A DNA stretch of 64,000 nucleotides from Monomorium pharaonis (lineage: Eukaryota; Arthropoda; Insecta; Hymenoptera; Formicidae), in the NCBI RefSeq assembly GCF_013373865.1, contig NC_050476.1, forward strand, positions 3,952,501-4,016,500, given 5' to 3'. Position 1 is the first letter of the stretch; the number at the start of each line of letters is the position of its first letter. A program made the translations under genes and the position numbers. Of this stretch, positions 47,481 through 59,048 are shown piece by piece. The notes below the pieces were generated by a model. That model was not told where the DNA came from and did not search any database. It saw only the letters and a program-made list of their open reading frames with translations.

Positions 47481-49821
47481 ACTGAATTGGATAAGTTTCA
47501 CTCAATAATAAAATTTTATAGAAATCAAACTTTTATTTTGCATAACAAATTTTTCTTTGCTTTCGTGATGCTATAATCTTACAGGATATTTGCAAATACA
47601 AAATGGCACTTTTAATATACACAAGCGACTCGACATGTCGATGCAGGTGACCATGCGACAGTCTCGTTCATTAATCATTTGTTTTCTGAGTGTTTTTGTC
47701 TCCCTTTACTAAAACACTTATTTGAATCAAATAAAAATGTGGGACATAGTCCGTGAAATAATAAAGGCACGCTGCGCCGCACGATAAGTCGTTTTTCGTC
47801 TGGAATCGTTCAACAAATCCTGGAAATACGGCGAAGGCAGTTTGCGAGAATACGTGCCCGTTCGTTCGCAAGAGGTGCTCGTTGCGAACTGGTTTTCGTC
47901 TCATTTGGCGATTAACGTTAATTAATCGCGGCCCGGGACGACCGGCAACAAGCGCACAGCGCCGACGGTTATTCCATGCGAAAGTGCCTCTGCGTGTTTG
48001 CGAAATATTAGTGACGATTGAACGAATCTGAGCGAATAGGCGACGGTGCAAATATGATAGGGACATAAATTTATTATTTAATTGTTGTGAATGTACAGTT
48101 CTGTAGAAAGAAACGTGGGATAATGTCACGTGTAATTTCTGAAAGTAAATACAAGTATCTTTACGAGATATTTATCAAATGTTAAGGATTACGTTATTAA
48201 AATTCTATCTTAATTCTCTACAATTTTTTAATTAAAAATAATCATCTTTGAAAGAATGGAATAAATATATTTTTATAAGCTATGCACAGAAAAAGTTTTC
48301 TTTAAGAATTTACTTTTAAAATGGTAATTATGGAACAACATAGCTTTCGAATTTTATTATAATTTCAATAAAATTTATTTTACAGTAAAATTTTAATAAA
48401 CTATTTCATATTATACTATCAAATGTTTTATATATTATTTCTTAAATTTATTAAAATGTTACTAAAATTTTATTCAATTTTGCTAAAAATATAGTTAAAT
48501 TCTCTGAAATCCTCATCAAGATTACGACTATTATAAGAGTAAATTCTCTTAAAAAGTTTAAAAATAAAATAGTCCTTGTGTTTTTTATATTTAAATTACA
48601 AATACGAGGATTTTTGTAAAAGATTTTCAAGCTCCAAATTGTATTTGAAATTAAATTGACGCATTTGTGGATAGCAGCGACGTTCCTGATTACGATGTAG
48701 TTACTTTTCTTTCTTAAGTCAAGTCGAGTTTTACGCTTAGAATAAGTTAACTTTTTCTGCACGCGGCTGTCAGAAGGCAACAGAGAAACGAGACCGAAAC
48801 CGTCGAGTACGGGCCTCATCGGATGAGTTACGGCCCGATCGTTTTGGACTTGCCTACTGAGAGTTGCGATATCGATGCTGGAGTGTGCCAAACTAACTTT
48901 TTGTCAGTGTTTCACTCTCCAGCCTTTCGTCTCTTTTTTATCGCTTTTCATATGCCTTCACATTTCAGCTCCATTCCATAGAATAATCTTGACATATCTA
49001 TTAGAAACGAATTAAAATTATTCTAAAAAAGTAAATTATTCAATTAGTTTTTATACTAAATAAGAAATTCAATTTAATTAAATACCAAATTAGAATTAAC
49101 AGAAATAATATAAATTGATATTGTTCCATGGCGATGCTTTTGTAGAGAAGAATTACTTTCTTTTCTTCGACTTCATAGATTCAATGCTTTGTGCGGCCGA
49201 GCTACGTGCGCACGATCTACTTCGTGACTATCTACTTGACCGCGCAAACTTGTGTGTGTCAGGAATTATATGCTAATCCGTGTGTATACGCATGGTTCTA
49301 CACGACGTTTCGCAACTGAATGAATATAATAGCAATCCATGAACATTTGCCATTTTGATTTTCTTTTCTCAAATTTTCCTTTTAAATGTTATATCATCTT
49401 TTCTTAAGAGACATGCACTACGTTAATTTTATATACTTTGTAATATTTGTAATCAAACCGAGTAAAACGTATTATAGAATAACGCAACAGTTTATGTGAC
49501 AAAATGATATTATCAGAAATACAACAATGTATTTTTGACACGTCAACTAGAATTTCGAATAGGCCTCGATTAATCGTTCAATCGGTCAATTAACTGAGAC
49601 TCGCACCCGTTAATATTTTCGCAACTTGCCCGTGACGGATCTATCATTAAGCGCGCCTTGCTCTTACCCTCGACGCACACTTTGACGCGTGTACGCGCGC
49701 GTCGGCTTGCGAGCTCGCGAAAGATAAAGGATAGAGAACAGTAGCGGCAATCAAGCCAGACATCGGACAGTGACGAATGCCGCATATCATCGCGTATCAT
49801 TAGCCTCGACTTAAGGCAGCA
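47481..49821. other. noncoding stretch, no gene recognised
   Basis: Two minus frames of about 150 codons (47671-48129, 48451-48891) were examined. Neither shows conserved motifs, and each crosses a sharp GC-to-AT composition change. The rest is AT-rich. Confidence 0.45.
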
Positions 49822-49862
49822 CTCTCTCTCTTTCTCTCTCTCTTTCTCCCCCTCTCCCTCTC
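49822..49862. repeat. interrupted (CT)n tract
   Basis: CT units broken by TTT and CCCC. A CGAC tetranucleotide run follows at 50166-50184. Confidence 0.9.
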
Positions 49863-51270
49863 TGTACTCCTCCTTCACGTTCACACACCTACGTCTCTCG
49901 TCGGCATTGAAAACCGTCCGAGAGGAAGAGGCAAGAACGCGTGGCGAGCGAACGAGCGTACATGCGCTCTCTTTCGTGGACGATGATATAAGCGCTCGCT
50001 TCAACTTGGGCAGGAACGATACCGTAACAAACGTATACAATGTACGTACACGGGGCGCAGGTTCCGTATACCAGTCGCCAGTGTAACACGGGCGACAAGT
50101 AAGCCGAGAGGGGGACGATATAATCTGGGTATACGACTTCACTCTCGATTCTTTCGAGAGCTGGCGACCGACCGACCGACCGACACAAACCGGGCGCGCT
50201 CGTCCCCGTAAAAAAAAATGCGATCTTTCGCCGAGCGTGCTTTGTCACTCGCGACCTGCAATTTACCATCCGCGCGCCACAATTTACCATTCGTGGGGGG
50301 CTTCACGGACTTTCGGCTTTCTCGACGGACGCGCGGTATTATTATTAATTGCTGCGCCGACTCTGTCCGTGCAATGCGCGCAGGGAGACAAACGAGCGTG
50401 CGAACTCGCTCAATTACGGTGATATCGCGGCGTTTCGCAACTATTTGGTACAGCGGTAACAGGCTACGCGAAATTCTTTCGGGAAAACTCGTTTGCGATT
50501 ACAATCACACGAGCTGGCGCTCTTGACGAACCGTATAAGGGATATAGCTCGTGCAGTCGAGACAACACCGAGCCGCAGATTAAAGACGGATCCATTTGTA
50601 ATCTTTTGCTTTACTGGGTCTACTCTGACAAAATTTGCCTTGTGACATAATAACATTACGGTCATACATCGTAAATTAAATCGTAACTTTTTTTTCGAGA
50701 AGTTTAATTTTGAAGAAGTTTAATTTTCAATGAAACACAAAAATGCTAAAAGCACAATGACATTCCCGTTTACTTATCGCGGCCGCAACACGGTATTAAT
50801 TGTTATTTTGCAGTTTATACGCGGTCGAATCCGCAGTTCTCCGTTAAAAGTACGGACGAAGGACGAACGACATGAGCTCTCGAGGCCATCTTTTTTTCTC
50901 TTGTCCGTCGACTTATCTCGTGATAGCGCGAACGTCTCTCGTACGGGAGATCGGAGGCCGGCGGGCGCATCGGGACGGAATGCGGCAGGAATTCGGGATG
51001 CGTCTTTCGTGAACGGTAGCCAAAGGGCGTTGATACGTCGAATCGGTGGTAAATGAAACGGGGAGGGCTGGGGCACGTGTGGGGAAACACGAGTGCACAC
51101 GCCGTGTACGTGCGCGGCGGGGTGAGAGGGTGAGCGGGCGAGGCAGCCACCCAAGAAGTTTTCGGTTCTTGGTTAATAGCGCGCGATACAGAGAGCGGCG
51201 TAGCCTCTGAAACTTTGCTGGCCGTAGAGATAAGAGCGCCGATCTCGAGGAAAGAAAGGGGGGAGAGGGG
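49863..51270. other. noncoding stretch, no gene recognised
   Basis: CpG-rich with several overlapping 100-190 codon frames on both strands, as expected for stop-poor sequence. None shows a domain. Confidence 0.45.
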
Positions 51271-51291
51271 GTGAGTGCTTCACGCACTCAC
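51271..51291. repeat. short hairpin, 8-bp stem
   Basis: GTGAGTGC and GCACTCAC flank a TTCAC loop. Confidence 0.7.
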
Positions 51292-51409
51292 GGCAGGAGA
51301 GAAAGAGACCTACCTATCTTTTTAATGTACATTTATATCGACATACGACCATCCGCCACGATAAAAGCAATAGGACCGGAAAGAGCATCGGGCACTGCTC
51401 GTGACTTAC

Positions 51410-51453
51410 CGTTGTTGAAAACCGTAAAAAGATGTGACAATTCTAGCACTTAC
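51410..51453 (-). other. candidate recursive-splice (ratchet) site with 44-nt RS-exon
   Basis: On the minus strand TTTTTGTTTTAACTGTTTCAG abuts GTAAGTGCT at 51453. This is the juxtaposed 3'/5' splice site (YnCAG|GTAAGT) that defines ratchet points in long insect introns. Forty-four nucleotides further a second consensus donor, G|GTAAGTCA, follows the segment end at 51410. That is the arrangement of an RS-exon or a 44-nt micro-exon. In frame 0 it reads VSARIVTSFYGFQQ; the other two frames contain stops. A host gene on the minus strand spanning this point is inferred. Confidence 0.4.
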
Positions 51454-52093
51454 CTGAAACAGTTAAAACAAAAATATTGTTATAAAATATGATAACGTAA
51501 TAGATTATTTAAAGATATTCAGTAAATATTGTATTTAATAAAGTTTGTTAATTTTTTGTTGAATTTTTAAAATTGGTTAAATCTTTTTACGCGTTTTGGA
51601 TAATTTGCATTAGGATAGAATCTTCTTTGTAATTTTATACACCGTATAATCTGATTCAATTAACAATCGATCGAGGCATCTCTTTCAAAAGCGTTAATGT
51701 ATACGCAATCGCTTTTGTTGGATGCGGATGAAAATGTCTGATAATTCTTCTTGTACGTTGATTATGTTCTGATCGACACAGGACGTACTTTGCTATTAGT
51801 ACCCAAAAATGATCTATCCAAACGCGTGACTGCGTCTATTTTAATTGAAATCATAGTGTTTTTTTACTTCTTACGATACTTTTTTAAAAATATTATTCGC
51901 TTCTTCGGCAACTCTTTTTTTAATCGATTCCGGTGAAATTGAGAATATTATTTTTTTGCCTATTCTAGTGTCCGTTTGATTGGATTTACAATATTTAGAA
52001 ATCCGGAGTCATTCAAAATGCTAAAAGGCCTTCCATTAACTGTCACAAGATTAACACAACTGTTCTCCAAATTTCTTCGTGTCATTTCTAGTT
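51454..52093. other. AT-rich noncoding stretch
   Basis: A plus frame at 51751-51936 contains a DTG triplet in a LIDTG context, examined as a retroelement protease trace and not accepted. Confidence 0.5.
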
Positions 52094-52330
52094 TGATAAA
52101 AACTACTGTACTACATCCCATAATTCATTAAAGCGGTATTCTTGCCTTTGGACTCTGGCCATCAGTGGAGTTGCTGTCTCACCGGTTAGCCTCCGACTCG
52201 CGGTTGTAGGAGCGTGGTGCGAGGAGACGGCGAGAAACGCGAAAGCAAAACAGACGGGAAAAGAAGAGAGGGAGGGAAAAAGACGGGGAAGAGAATCCCT
52301 CACGTGTACGCGCGCCTGTATTAATTATTA
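52094..52330 (+). repeat. diverged dispersed repeat, copy 2
   Basis: Partner of 9401-9561 in the same orientation, 42.7 kb away. The best-conserved piece is 52121-52152. The distance between the two conserved pieces differs (about 90 bases in copy 1, 165 in copy 2). Confidence 0.65.
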
Positions 52331-52816
52331 GTATCATCGCCTTGACGGCAATGTGCATGCCTCTCATGCCTTCGGACTCCTAGAACCTAGGAAGTTCGAC
52401 CGGTGTTTGCATAACCCTTCCGAGACGCGTATCAAGAAGATATCTTTAGCGCTCCGCTTTTAGCTCCGATCCCTCTTATTCTTGTTTGTAATCAAAATCG
52501 CCCGTCGCAACTTGAGAGATTGTTTCGACTGTACTCTGTTGCGTAAGTTCTATACGCGTGATAATTCAAACGTCTTTTGTTTTCGCGTCAATAAAATGTT
52601 TCATTGTAATTAGAAACTTTTGAACACACTGTTTTTCTCCGATAAATTGAGAAGGTTCGCCGGGAAGGAAGCACGTGAAGAGCACTGCAAAGATGGCTGA
52701 TGCTTGTAACCAACACCATCCAGGGCAGCCATTTGCGAGACATAAGGAATTCGATACGGGGTTTTGATCTCCATAAGCCCACCCTCTATCGTGTTACTCG
52801 CGGACAGCGCTCTTAC
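52331..52816. other. noncoding stretch; minus frames run on past the candidate exon
   Basis: On minus, two overlapping frames remain open to about 52588-52610 (one reading WLPWMVLVTSISHLCSALHV). They may be intron read-through or decay. Confidence 0.4.
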
Positions 52817-53030
52817 CTTAGCGGTGCAACAAAAATGGCCAGGAAGAAGGAGAGGTTGGCAAGAGGGAGGATCTTCGTGATGTTCGCCTGTCCTGCCAGG
52901 CCACGAAGGCGGTTGCGATCTGTTGGCGATGCCCCTCCTCGACCTTTTCTTCAGGGTTAATTGTCCACTTTGTCGTTGGAGTGTTCTTCTATCCGTTCGG
53001 TATTCGCTCGGGAGTCTCGAGGGTGGGAAA
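52817..53030 (-). CDS. candidate 214-nt internal exon or decayed exon (membrane-protein-like)
   Basis: The minus-strand segment has a 3' splice site after a C/T-rich tract (TTCTTCCTTTTTTTACCTGAATACGACAG, ending at 53031) and a strong donor, CTAAG|GTAAGAGCG, at 52816. One frame is open throughout (ending HFCCTAK, phase 0). Two other frames look more protein-like in part. TINPEEKVEEGHRQQIATAF gives way, after an apparent one-base shift near 52870, to a hydrophobic NITKILPLANLSFFLAIFVA. That pattern suggests a frameshifted relic of a membrane protein. The open frame exits in phase 0, the only phase open in the micro-exon at 51410-51453. Family not recognised. Confidence 0.25.
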
Positions 53031-53176
53031 CTGTCGTATTCAGGTAAAAAAAGGAAGAATGAGAAAAAAGAGGAAGAAGCCGGGCTGCATTCGACGCACC
53101 ACTTTGTCTGCCGTACTAACGGCATGCAAAATTAACGCGATAAAGTACCGTTCAGGTGGGTGCTGTTGTACGTGAA
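53031..53176. other. noncoding, pyrimidine-tract side of the candidate exon
   Basis: On plus, CCGTTCAG followed by GTGGGTGC at 53158 is a decent donor with no exon assigned. Confidence 0.4.
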
Positions 53177-53200
53177 TGTGTGTGTGTGTGTGTGTGTGTG
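53177..53200. repeat. (TG)n microsatellite
   Basis: Twelve TG units. Confidence 0.97.
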
Positions 53201-56200
53201 GTAGTAAAGTCTTAGTCTCCCTACCTGGTCACGACGCCGTTTTACAACAAAGAGCGTGGCTACCGCGCCGCATTGTTGCAGGTTGAGAAAATTGGTCGGT
53301 CAGGTTCCCCCGGTATTGTGTAAACTCCGGGTAACTATTTTCAAAACTTGCATCAAATTACCCAGGTGTATTTAACGAACCGTTAAATTAAATAACGAGG
53401 CGTGGCGATGCGTCTTTGAGAGCAAGCCGCAACGTTTTTCGCTCAAATTCACACGTTCTATTTTATTCCTAAATTCAATTACTACGATCGTGCGAGGTTT
53501 TTGGATACTCGTGCTACGACTCGAAGGAAGAACGAGTTCGAACGCATCTTTATACAAATATCAAGCACATCTGATACATTCGATGTTTAAGAGAATGTTT
53601 AAATTAATACTGTTATACAGGCGTATAAATATTCTTTTTATCTCGCGGAGTAGAAAGTATTAATTTGTCATTTCGCGACTACTAAAGTATTTACGTACTG
53701 GCAGGTGGACGATCGGTTTCTACTTGCCCTTGTCTTATCTCGCGATCGCGCGTAATTCGGTCGAAAGTTATTACAGGCGAGTCGCGTACCAACCAGCCGC
53801 TGGTTTGTTTCGCTGCGAGCGGAGCGCGGCAAAGGAGCGAGTCTAAGAAAAGGATTCCGGCTTTAATCTCGCGGTCATCGTTTTCACACGGCGTTCCATT
53901 AACGATACACTCGCAATTTGTCGCGCCGATACGCGCTCGCGTCGATTTTACGCCCGCGTCCTCGGAACGCGGACGAGACGGCACGACGTTCCCGTTACCG
54001 TTCCTACAATTCTGTGTTAACGAGAGAAAAACAGAGCTTGGCTGCTTATCGCGCGTGTGTGTACGGCGAGCCGGTTTAAGGTCGCGCCAGAAAAATCGCG
54101 CCGACCCGTTCGATTTTCGCATCGCGTGCCTTACGGCGGAGTCCTCTCTGTCCAGGAGCCGAGGGAAGTTATCCCGCTATCTCAAGGTCATCGACGTCGC
54201 ACGGACACACTTAAGGGATGAATACGTTAGTTAGCGCCGCGACCGTAGGTCATCGTCTCGTTTCGCCTGCTTGCTTACAAGCGATAGGTACGTCGGGGGA
54301 GATATGTACGGTGTCGCCGGACAATTTAATTTCAAGCGCCGCGAGTTTAATGGTACCGCGAGGACACTCCGCTATTGGTTTTGCAATTAATACAGGATAA
54401 TGGAATTAAAGGCACCCCGGGATCTGATTACGGGCGTCCTTCTATCGGAGAAGGCGTCCGTCCCGGCGATCCTTGCGGGTGAATCTTTGCCTGGCTTAAC
54501 TTCATTAGGAGTTAAATTCGTTGTAATTGACTTACTTATTTCTGACCCGAAAGAACAAATATAGATGTAATATCTCAATTGTTTCAAGGCGCGAAGTAGA
54601 CCGTTTTATGCATCGATCGTGTGAAGATGGTACGACTCTTCGTAAAAGGTATAGCTAATTTTTAAATTTAATTTGCACAAATCTTCGCGTACTAAAACAA
54701 AAATCTAAAAATTTATACTTTCTTAAATGATCGGAAATTTAAACTTTTTTGGCAGGACAAGTAAAAATCTCAATTAAAAAATGTACGTATCGAATTGCTA
54801 CAAAGGACAATGTTTCTATGACTGGATTAAGTTATATTGGAGTCGCAAGACGGCAATCTGTATCTCGATCCGTGCAGTCATGCATGCGCGAGCAATCGAA
54901 AGATCGCTCGTCGCGGACCGCGCTCGATAATACCTCAATTTCAATTAGTCGCGCGTTTTGTCGTGCGATTGCAGATTCATCTTTAATCCGGCTCGCTTCG
55001 TCTCGCTCACGAACAATGTGAGCGCAGAGCAAATTGATACGTTGGCATTAATATCGTTCTGTCGATCGAGATTTTCGGTCCGATTTGTTTCGGACGTTCG
55101 GTCTTAGCGCAGCAGCGATCGACGAACGTAATCTCTTTCTCTCTCTCTGTGTGTGACCGGCTCTTAAGAGTATATCTGTTATAGGCGTTTCGCGCGCGAA
55201 ACGAAAAGCCGCCGTGGAAGCGATAAGGCGACCAGGCGGCCTCGCTCTCACGAGAGAGATCCGCTCGCGCGAGCCTTTTTCACGCTTCGTCGCTCTGGTC
55301 GTACAGCACTCGCATCGAGATAAAGAGTTAAGCTCGGTTTCGTGTACTTTGCGCCGCGCGCTCGTCTATTTGCGTAATATCGTTAATATAAACGCTGCGT
55401 TTGATGTCCTCCTCGATGTAAAAAGCTCGATAATGTAATTATTCAAAGAACGAAATCGTTTCGATACCATTTAATCTTTTAAAGTTTACTTATCTACACG
55501 GCAAGAGGCCATTAGATAGCGGAAAATACGAATACGAATACTTTCATGTGATCTTTGCTTTTCGCATGTCGTACGGTACGTCAAGTTTTCAGACATGCTC
55601 TGCTTGGTCACGAATTAATGATAAGGCAAAACGATACAAGAGTTGTCTATTTGCGCCTGACATTTCTGATTCTTGCCTGCGTCTCGCGACACCTCAGGCG
55701 TAAACGCGAAAACATGCGCCACGCTTTTAGAACGCGGTCGCGGAGTCGTTAAGTTTTCGCAACATCGCCGTTCTCGACGGGATCGAAAAGCAGATATTTA
55801 TGAACCTCCTCGACGGCAGTCGCCCTCCTCTGCCGCGAGTTTCTGTCGCGTATCGTTATAATTATACGATAATATCAGCTATGTAACACACAATGAGCCT
55901 CGTTCATGCTCATGTTCCTACTTCTCGCACGTTACGGACCTGTGACTTTTCCGGAGCGATTGAATTTAGCTCTCATATCACCAATCGCCATTTCGAGAAT
56001 TGAGGTCTACCATGTATCTTTGTATGTATCTCGATCGAAGATTAACTCGCGCCCGTCAGTTATGATCATATAAATTTTGAAATGCGTATTTCACAAATCA
56101 AATATTATAATCTACATTTCTAATTTTTTAAATCTATATTTACAAGTGAAAGGAATAGGAATTTCATTTTTGGAGCTTTGAGAGTATACAAGAGAGGAAA

Positions 56201-56591
56201 GTGATTAAAGTGGTGCCAGGAGATTTTTGCAAATCTAGAAAACACGTAGTTACGCGTTGCACGTTGGCTTCGTTTTTCCGGACCAGCGTTTCTCGCGAGA
56301 TTTCATTTACCCGAGAATCTCTCGGGTTAAAGGATCCAGCGCGATCGGTAATTCCCCGACGAGGCTCGTCCTCGCGTGCCTCCGTCCAACGTCCACGGAA
56401 GCCACACGGCGCGCCCATCCTCCCTCATTCCACCCTTCACGGGACACACAATTTCCACTCTTCCGCCGGAGATTCGAGCGAGCTTGCCGCGGCGTGTAAA
56501 ACGCGCGATAAAGTAGAAGCTTTACTGGGTATTACGAAGGCGCTAAAACCTTATTCGAGCTCCACCGGCGCGCACCACCGCGGAATTGCAC
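53201..56591. other. noncoding stretch, no gene recognised
   Basis: CpG-rich and AT-rich blocks alternate. Frames up to 143 codons (minus, 53691-54122) show no domain. A short CT tract lies at 55137-55147. No repeat or promoter signals beyond chance. Confidence 0.45.
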
Positions 56592-56661
56592 TATAAAACA
56601 GCGCGGGATACATTGCACGCGCACCTGACCACATCACATCAGCCGAGGCGTGTTCCCCGAG
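56592..56661 (+). promoter_or_regulatory. TATA-box promoter with short candidate first exon
   Basis: TATAAAA at 56592-56598 in GC-rich context places a start near 56620-56625. A 5' splice site (CCGAG|GTACGTGC) occurs at 56661, giving a first exon of about 40 nt without an ATG. It is followed by a 101-nt candidate intron containing a CT microsatellite and CCTTTTTTGCAG, ending at 56762. A TATA-driven short noncoding leader and a small first intron are common for insect small-peptide genes. Transcription is inferred. Confidence 0.35.
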
Positions 56662-56696
56662 GTACGTGCAGTCGATAGTTATCCATTATTTAGTTA

Positions 56697-56701
<5 letters not shown>

Positions 56702-56738
<37 letters not shown>
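56702..56738. repeat. (CT)n microsatellite within candidate intron
   Basis: Interrupted CT repeat. It reinforces the pyrimidine tract in front of the acceptor at 56762. Confidence 0.93.
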
Positions 56739-56762
56739 GAGATTATCAATCCTTTTTTGCAG

Positions 56763-56938
56763 CTGCACCCGGGCGAAGTGGATTGCCCCGAGATCTTGTC
56801 AACCAAAGTGATATTTTAATCATGCCGAAAGTTCGGATTAGTTATGTCAGCCGCCTTAGTTTATCAACTCTAGTTAGCGATTCTCAGTTCCTCTGTAGAT
56901 GTCGGAGGCATAAATTCCATAAATTTAGATTAACATAA
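56763..56938 (+). CDS. candidate second exon with 38-codon small ORF (ATG 56822)
   Basis: After the acceptor at 56762 the first ATG is at 56822 (context ATCATGCC). It opens a 38-codon frame rich in Arg, Ser and Cys, starting MPKVRISYVSRL and ending KFRLT at a TAA (56936-56938). No signal peptide or dibasic neuropeptide organisation is convincing, and the peptide is not recognised. If the transcript is real it may equally be a long noncoding RNA. Confidence 0.2.
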
Positions 56939-57134
56939 ATACCGAAAGAGGCTTTAGTTATTAGAGACGGGCATAAGTTGAGCCAAGGCGAAATAGCGGC
57001 CTTATTAAATACAAAAATTATTCTTATTGTACATATGTAGTTAGGTAAACATAAATATCAAATCCCTAAAAAATTTCGACACTGAGGTCTTCATTAAAAA
57101 AGCGGATAAGGAGCCCCGGCACTTCGTTCTGGAG
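56939..57134. other. noncoding spacer, nothing recognised
   Basis: AT-rich with no canonical AATAAA before the next TATA box. Confidence 0.4.
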
Positions 57135-57143
57135 TATAAATAG
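57135..57143 (+). promoter_or_regulatory. TATA box TATAAATAG
   Basis: A textbook TATAAATA in GC-flanked context. An initiator-like GCAGTC at 57177 is somewhat farther (about 43 bases) than usual. The next frame of note is 57364-57546. Confidence 0.3.
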
Positions 57144-57363
57144 ACGCAAAGGCATAAACGTCCCTCCGCTGTAAAGCAGTCGACTCGTTATTACGGTTCG
57201 TTGCGTTAATCATTCACGATAGGTTTTCGTTTTAAAGCGCGAGGCTTGAAAATCAGCCTCGGTGAATTATTTTGAAATACAACGAAGGCGAAGCGAGGGC
57301 AAAGCTAAAAATTGCTGGACGAGACACAACGTCGCCTGAAATTACCGAATAACACACACGTTA

Positions 57364-57546
57364 ATGTCTACGAGAAATTATACGATGAAAAGAAGGGTTA
57401 ATCTCAAAATCCAAGACGGAGTGTCGATGGAGGACGAGCATACATATAATACGTTGGAATGCGCGAAAGGGGGAGACTATAATGCGGTGAGAGAGGGTTA
57501 TACTGCGGTACCGCGGCTAATACATTATTGCATCGCGTACAACTAG
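57364..57546 (+). CDS. candidate 60-codon small ORF downstream of a TATA box
   Basis: ATG at 57364 in the context TTAATGTC, preceded at 57350 by ACACACACG. The 60-codon product is hydrophilic at its start (MSTRNYTMKRRVNLKIQDG) and ends YCIAYN. No signal peptide or family is recognised. Its only support is position about 230 bases after TATAAATAG. Chance is quite possible. Confidence 0.12.
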   Translation: MSTRNYTMKRRVNLKIQDGVSMEDEHTYNTLECAKGGDYNAVREGYTAVPRLIHYCIAYN

Positions 57547-58916
57547 GTAGGCAGTTAATTTAGCGGTGGCATGCCTCCATCACCGGCCGATTGCTTCTTG
57601 TATTGCTTTCCGCCGGTCATATGCATAATGTAATTGACTTCATCTCGCGCTCTCTCGCTTTTCGCCTAGTCGTCGTCGGCTTTTATTCCCGTGATATCGT
57701 GATCCTCGCTATGTGTCGTCGTGCGAACCTACCCCTTTCGACGCACGCTCGCGGATTCAGTTGACTACGAAGTAGGTCAAAGAAGAAAGAAAGGAATATT
57801 CGTTCGGCCTCGTTTCGATTTTTGATTGATGGATTTGTAAAACGGACGAATATAATTTTTTACGTGCTTTTTGCATAGTTGCCGATGTTGAAGCTAAGGG
57901 TGCTCGACGCATATTGGAAATTGTCGAAGAGAATAAAACTATTTTTTTTTAAATCTTTTAAATATTGTAGAAATCTTTTTTTATCTTGATAAATTCGTGA
58001 ATGGAGTATATCGCGAGTGGCTGCAATATATTTGGAAACACCGAGCGATACGTTTTTCCGCAGCGGTGAAATAATATATAGTTGATTTCTTTTTGGCTAT
58101 TGAAACGTGAATGCGACTAAAACGAAATCGTACGCAAGTTAATAATGGTAACGACAATCAATCTGAGAAAAAAATTATATGGAGTTACTCTTCCGCATGA
58201 AGAGAAGAACCATAATTCCGCATTAAGCATTGCAGGAAGAAACTTCGGCTTACACTTAAGAGGCTTTTAAAGTTTCGTGCCGCGCGCGCGCCCAGTGCAG
58301 ACGGAGAAAGACGAGAAGAAACGGATTGTGTTTCGCCTGATCGCGGTTATGCTCATGACGCGTGACGGGGAATTCTGATGGTGCGCGGTCGCGGATCGTT
58401 ACGGCGTAATTGTCCCTCGGTGGACCTGATCGACAGATATGTCCGGCCGGCTAGAAAGGTCAATTTCATGTTTCAGCGATCGTTACGTCAGGAGGCATGT
58501 CAAAGGTGCCGGGTGTCGCAATCGAATCTCATCGGTGCTTTCAGCGCGGCGGCGGCGTTACGAACCCTTTTCAAAGGCTCTTAATCGCACGTGATCCCAC
58601 CATCGAGCTACTCTGTGAAAAGTAACAATACACCTCGAAATAATATCTCGCGTCTCTGCGATTGAATACCGCGTTATTTGTAAAGCGAGAGCGGACGTTC
58701 GAGATATCCTCGAATTAATATCTCTCCCGTGTCTGATGGCCAGACTAACGGCGCGGATTCTGGCGAGAGATGATAAGAATTTTTAATGCTTCCTCCTCGA
58801 TAAGGCTTTTCGGGTTGCGTGCTGTCATCCAATATACACGGTTAGATGGATTGTTAATTATACGAGCGGAAATGTTTAAACGGCAGGATCTCGCGCAGAT
58901 GTCTCGCGCGTGTCTC

Positions 58917-58920
<4 letters not shown>
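57547..58920. other. noncoding stretch, no gene recognised
   Basis: Mixed composition. A short frame at 58378-58584 has no motif. Confidence 0.5.

Positions 58921-58973
<53 letters not shown>
58921..58973. repeat. (CT)n microsatellite, 53 bp
   Basis: Uninterrupted CT units followed by ATCGATGG. The Ser-Leu and Arg-Glu frames across it are repeat readouts. Confidence 0.98.
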
Positions 58974-58976
<3 letters not shown>

Positions 58977-59048
58977 GATGGCCGATTCGCGATAAATGTC
59001 TTCATGCGATCCGCCGCAAACGTAGTGCGGGCCGTGCCCTCGTATCTC

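Noticed and set aside
47671..48129. 152-codon minus frame
   Set aside because: No domain, signal peptide or splice support. Its length is not exceptional for the stop-poor GC-rich half, and it continues into AT-rich DNA without protein-like character.
48451..48891. 146-codon minus frame
   Set aside because: It joins a GC-rich and an AT-rich part with abruptly different composition and shows no recognisable motif.
51751..51936. DTG motif suggestive of a retroelement aspartic protease
   Set aside because: Only about 20 residues look suggestive. There is no flanking reverse transcriptase, gag or LTR, and the rest of the frame is low complexity.
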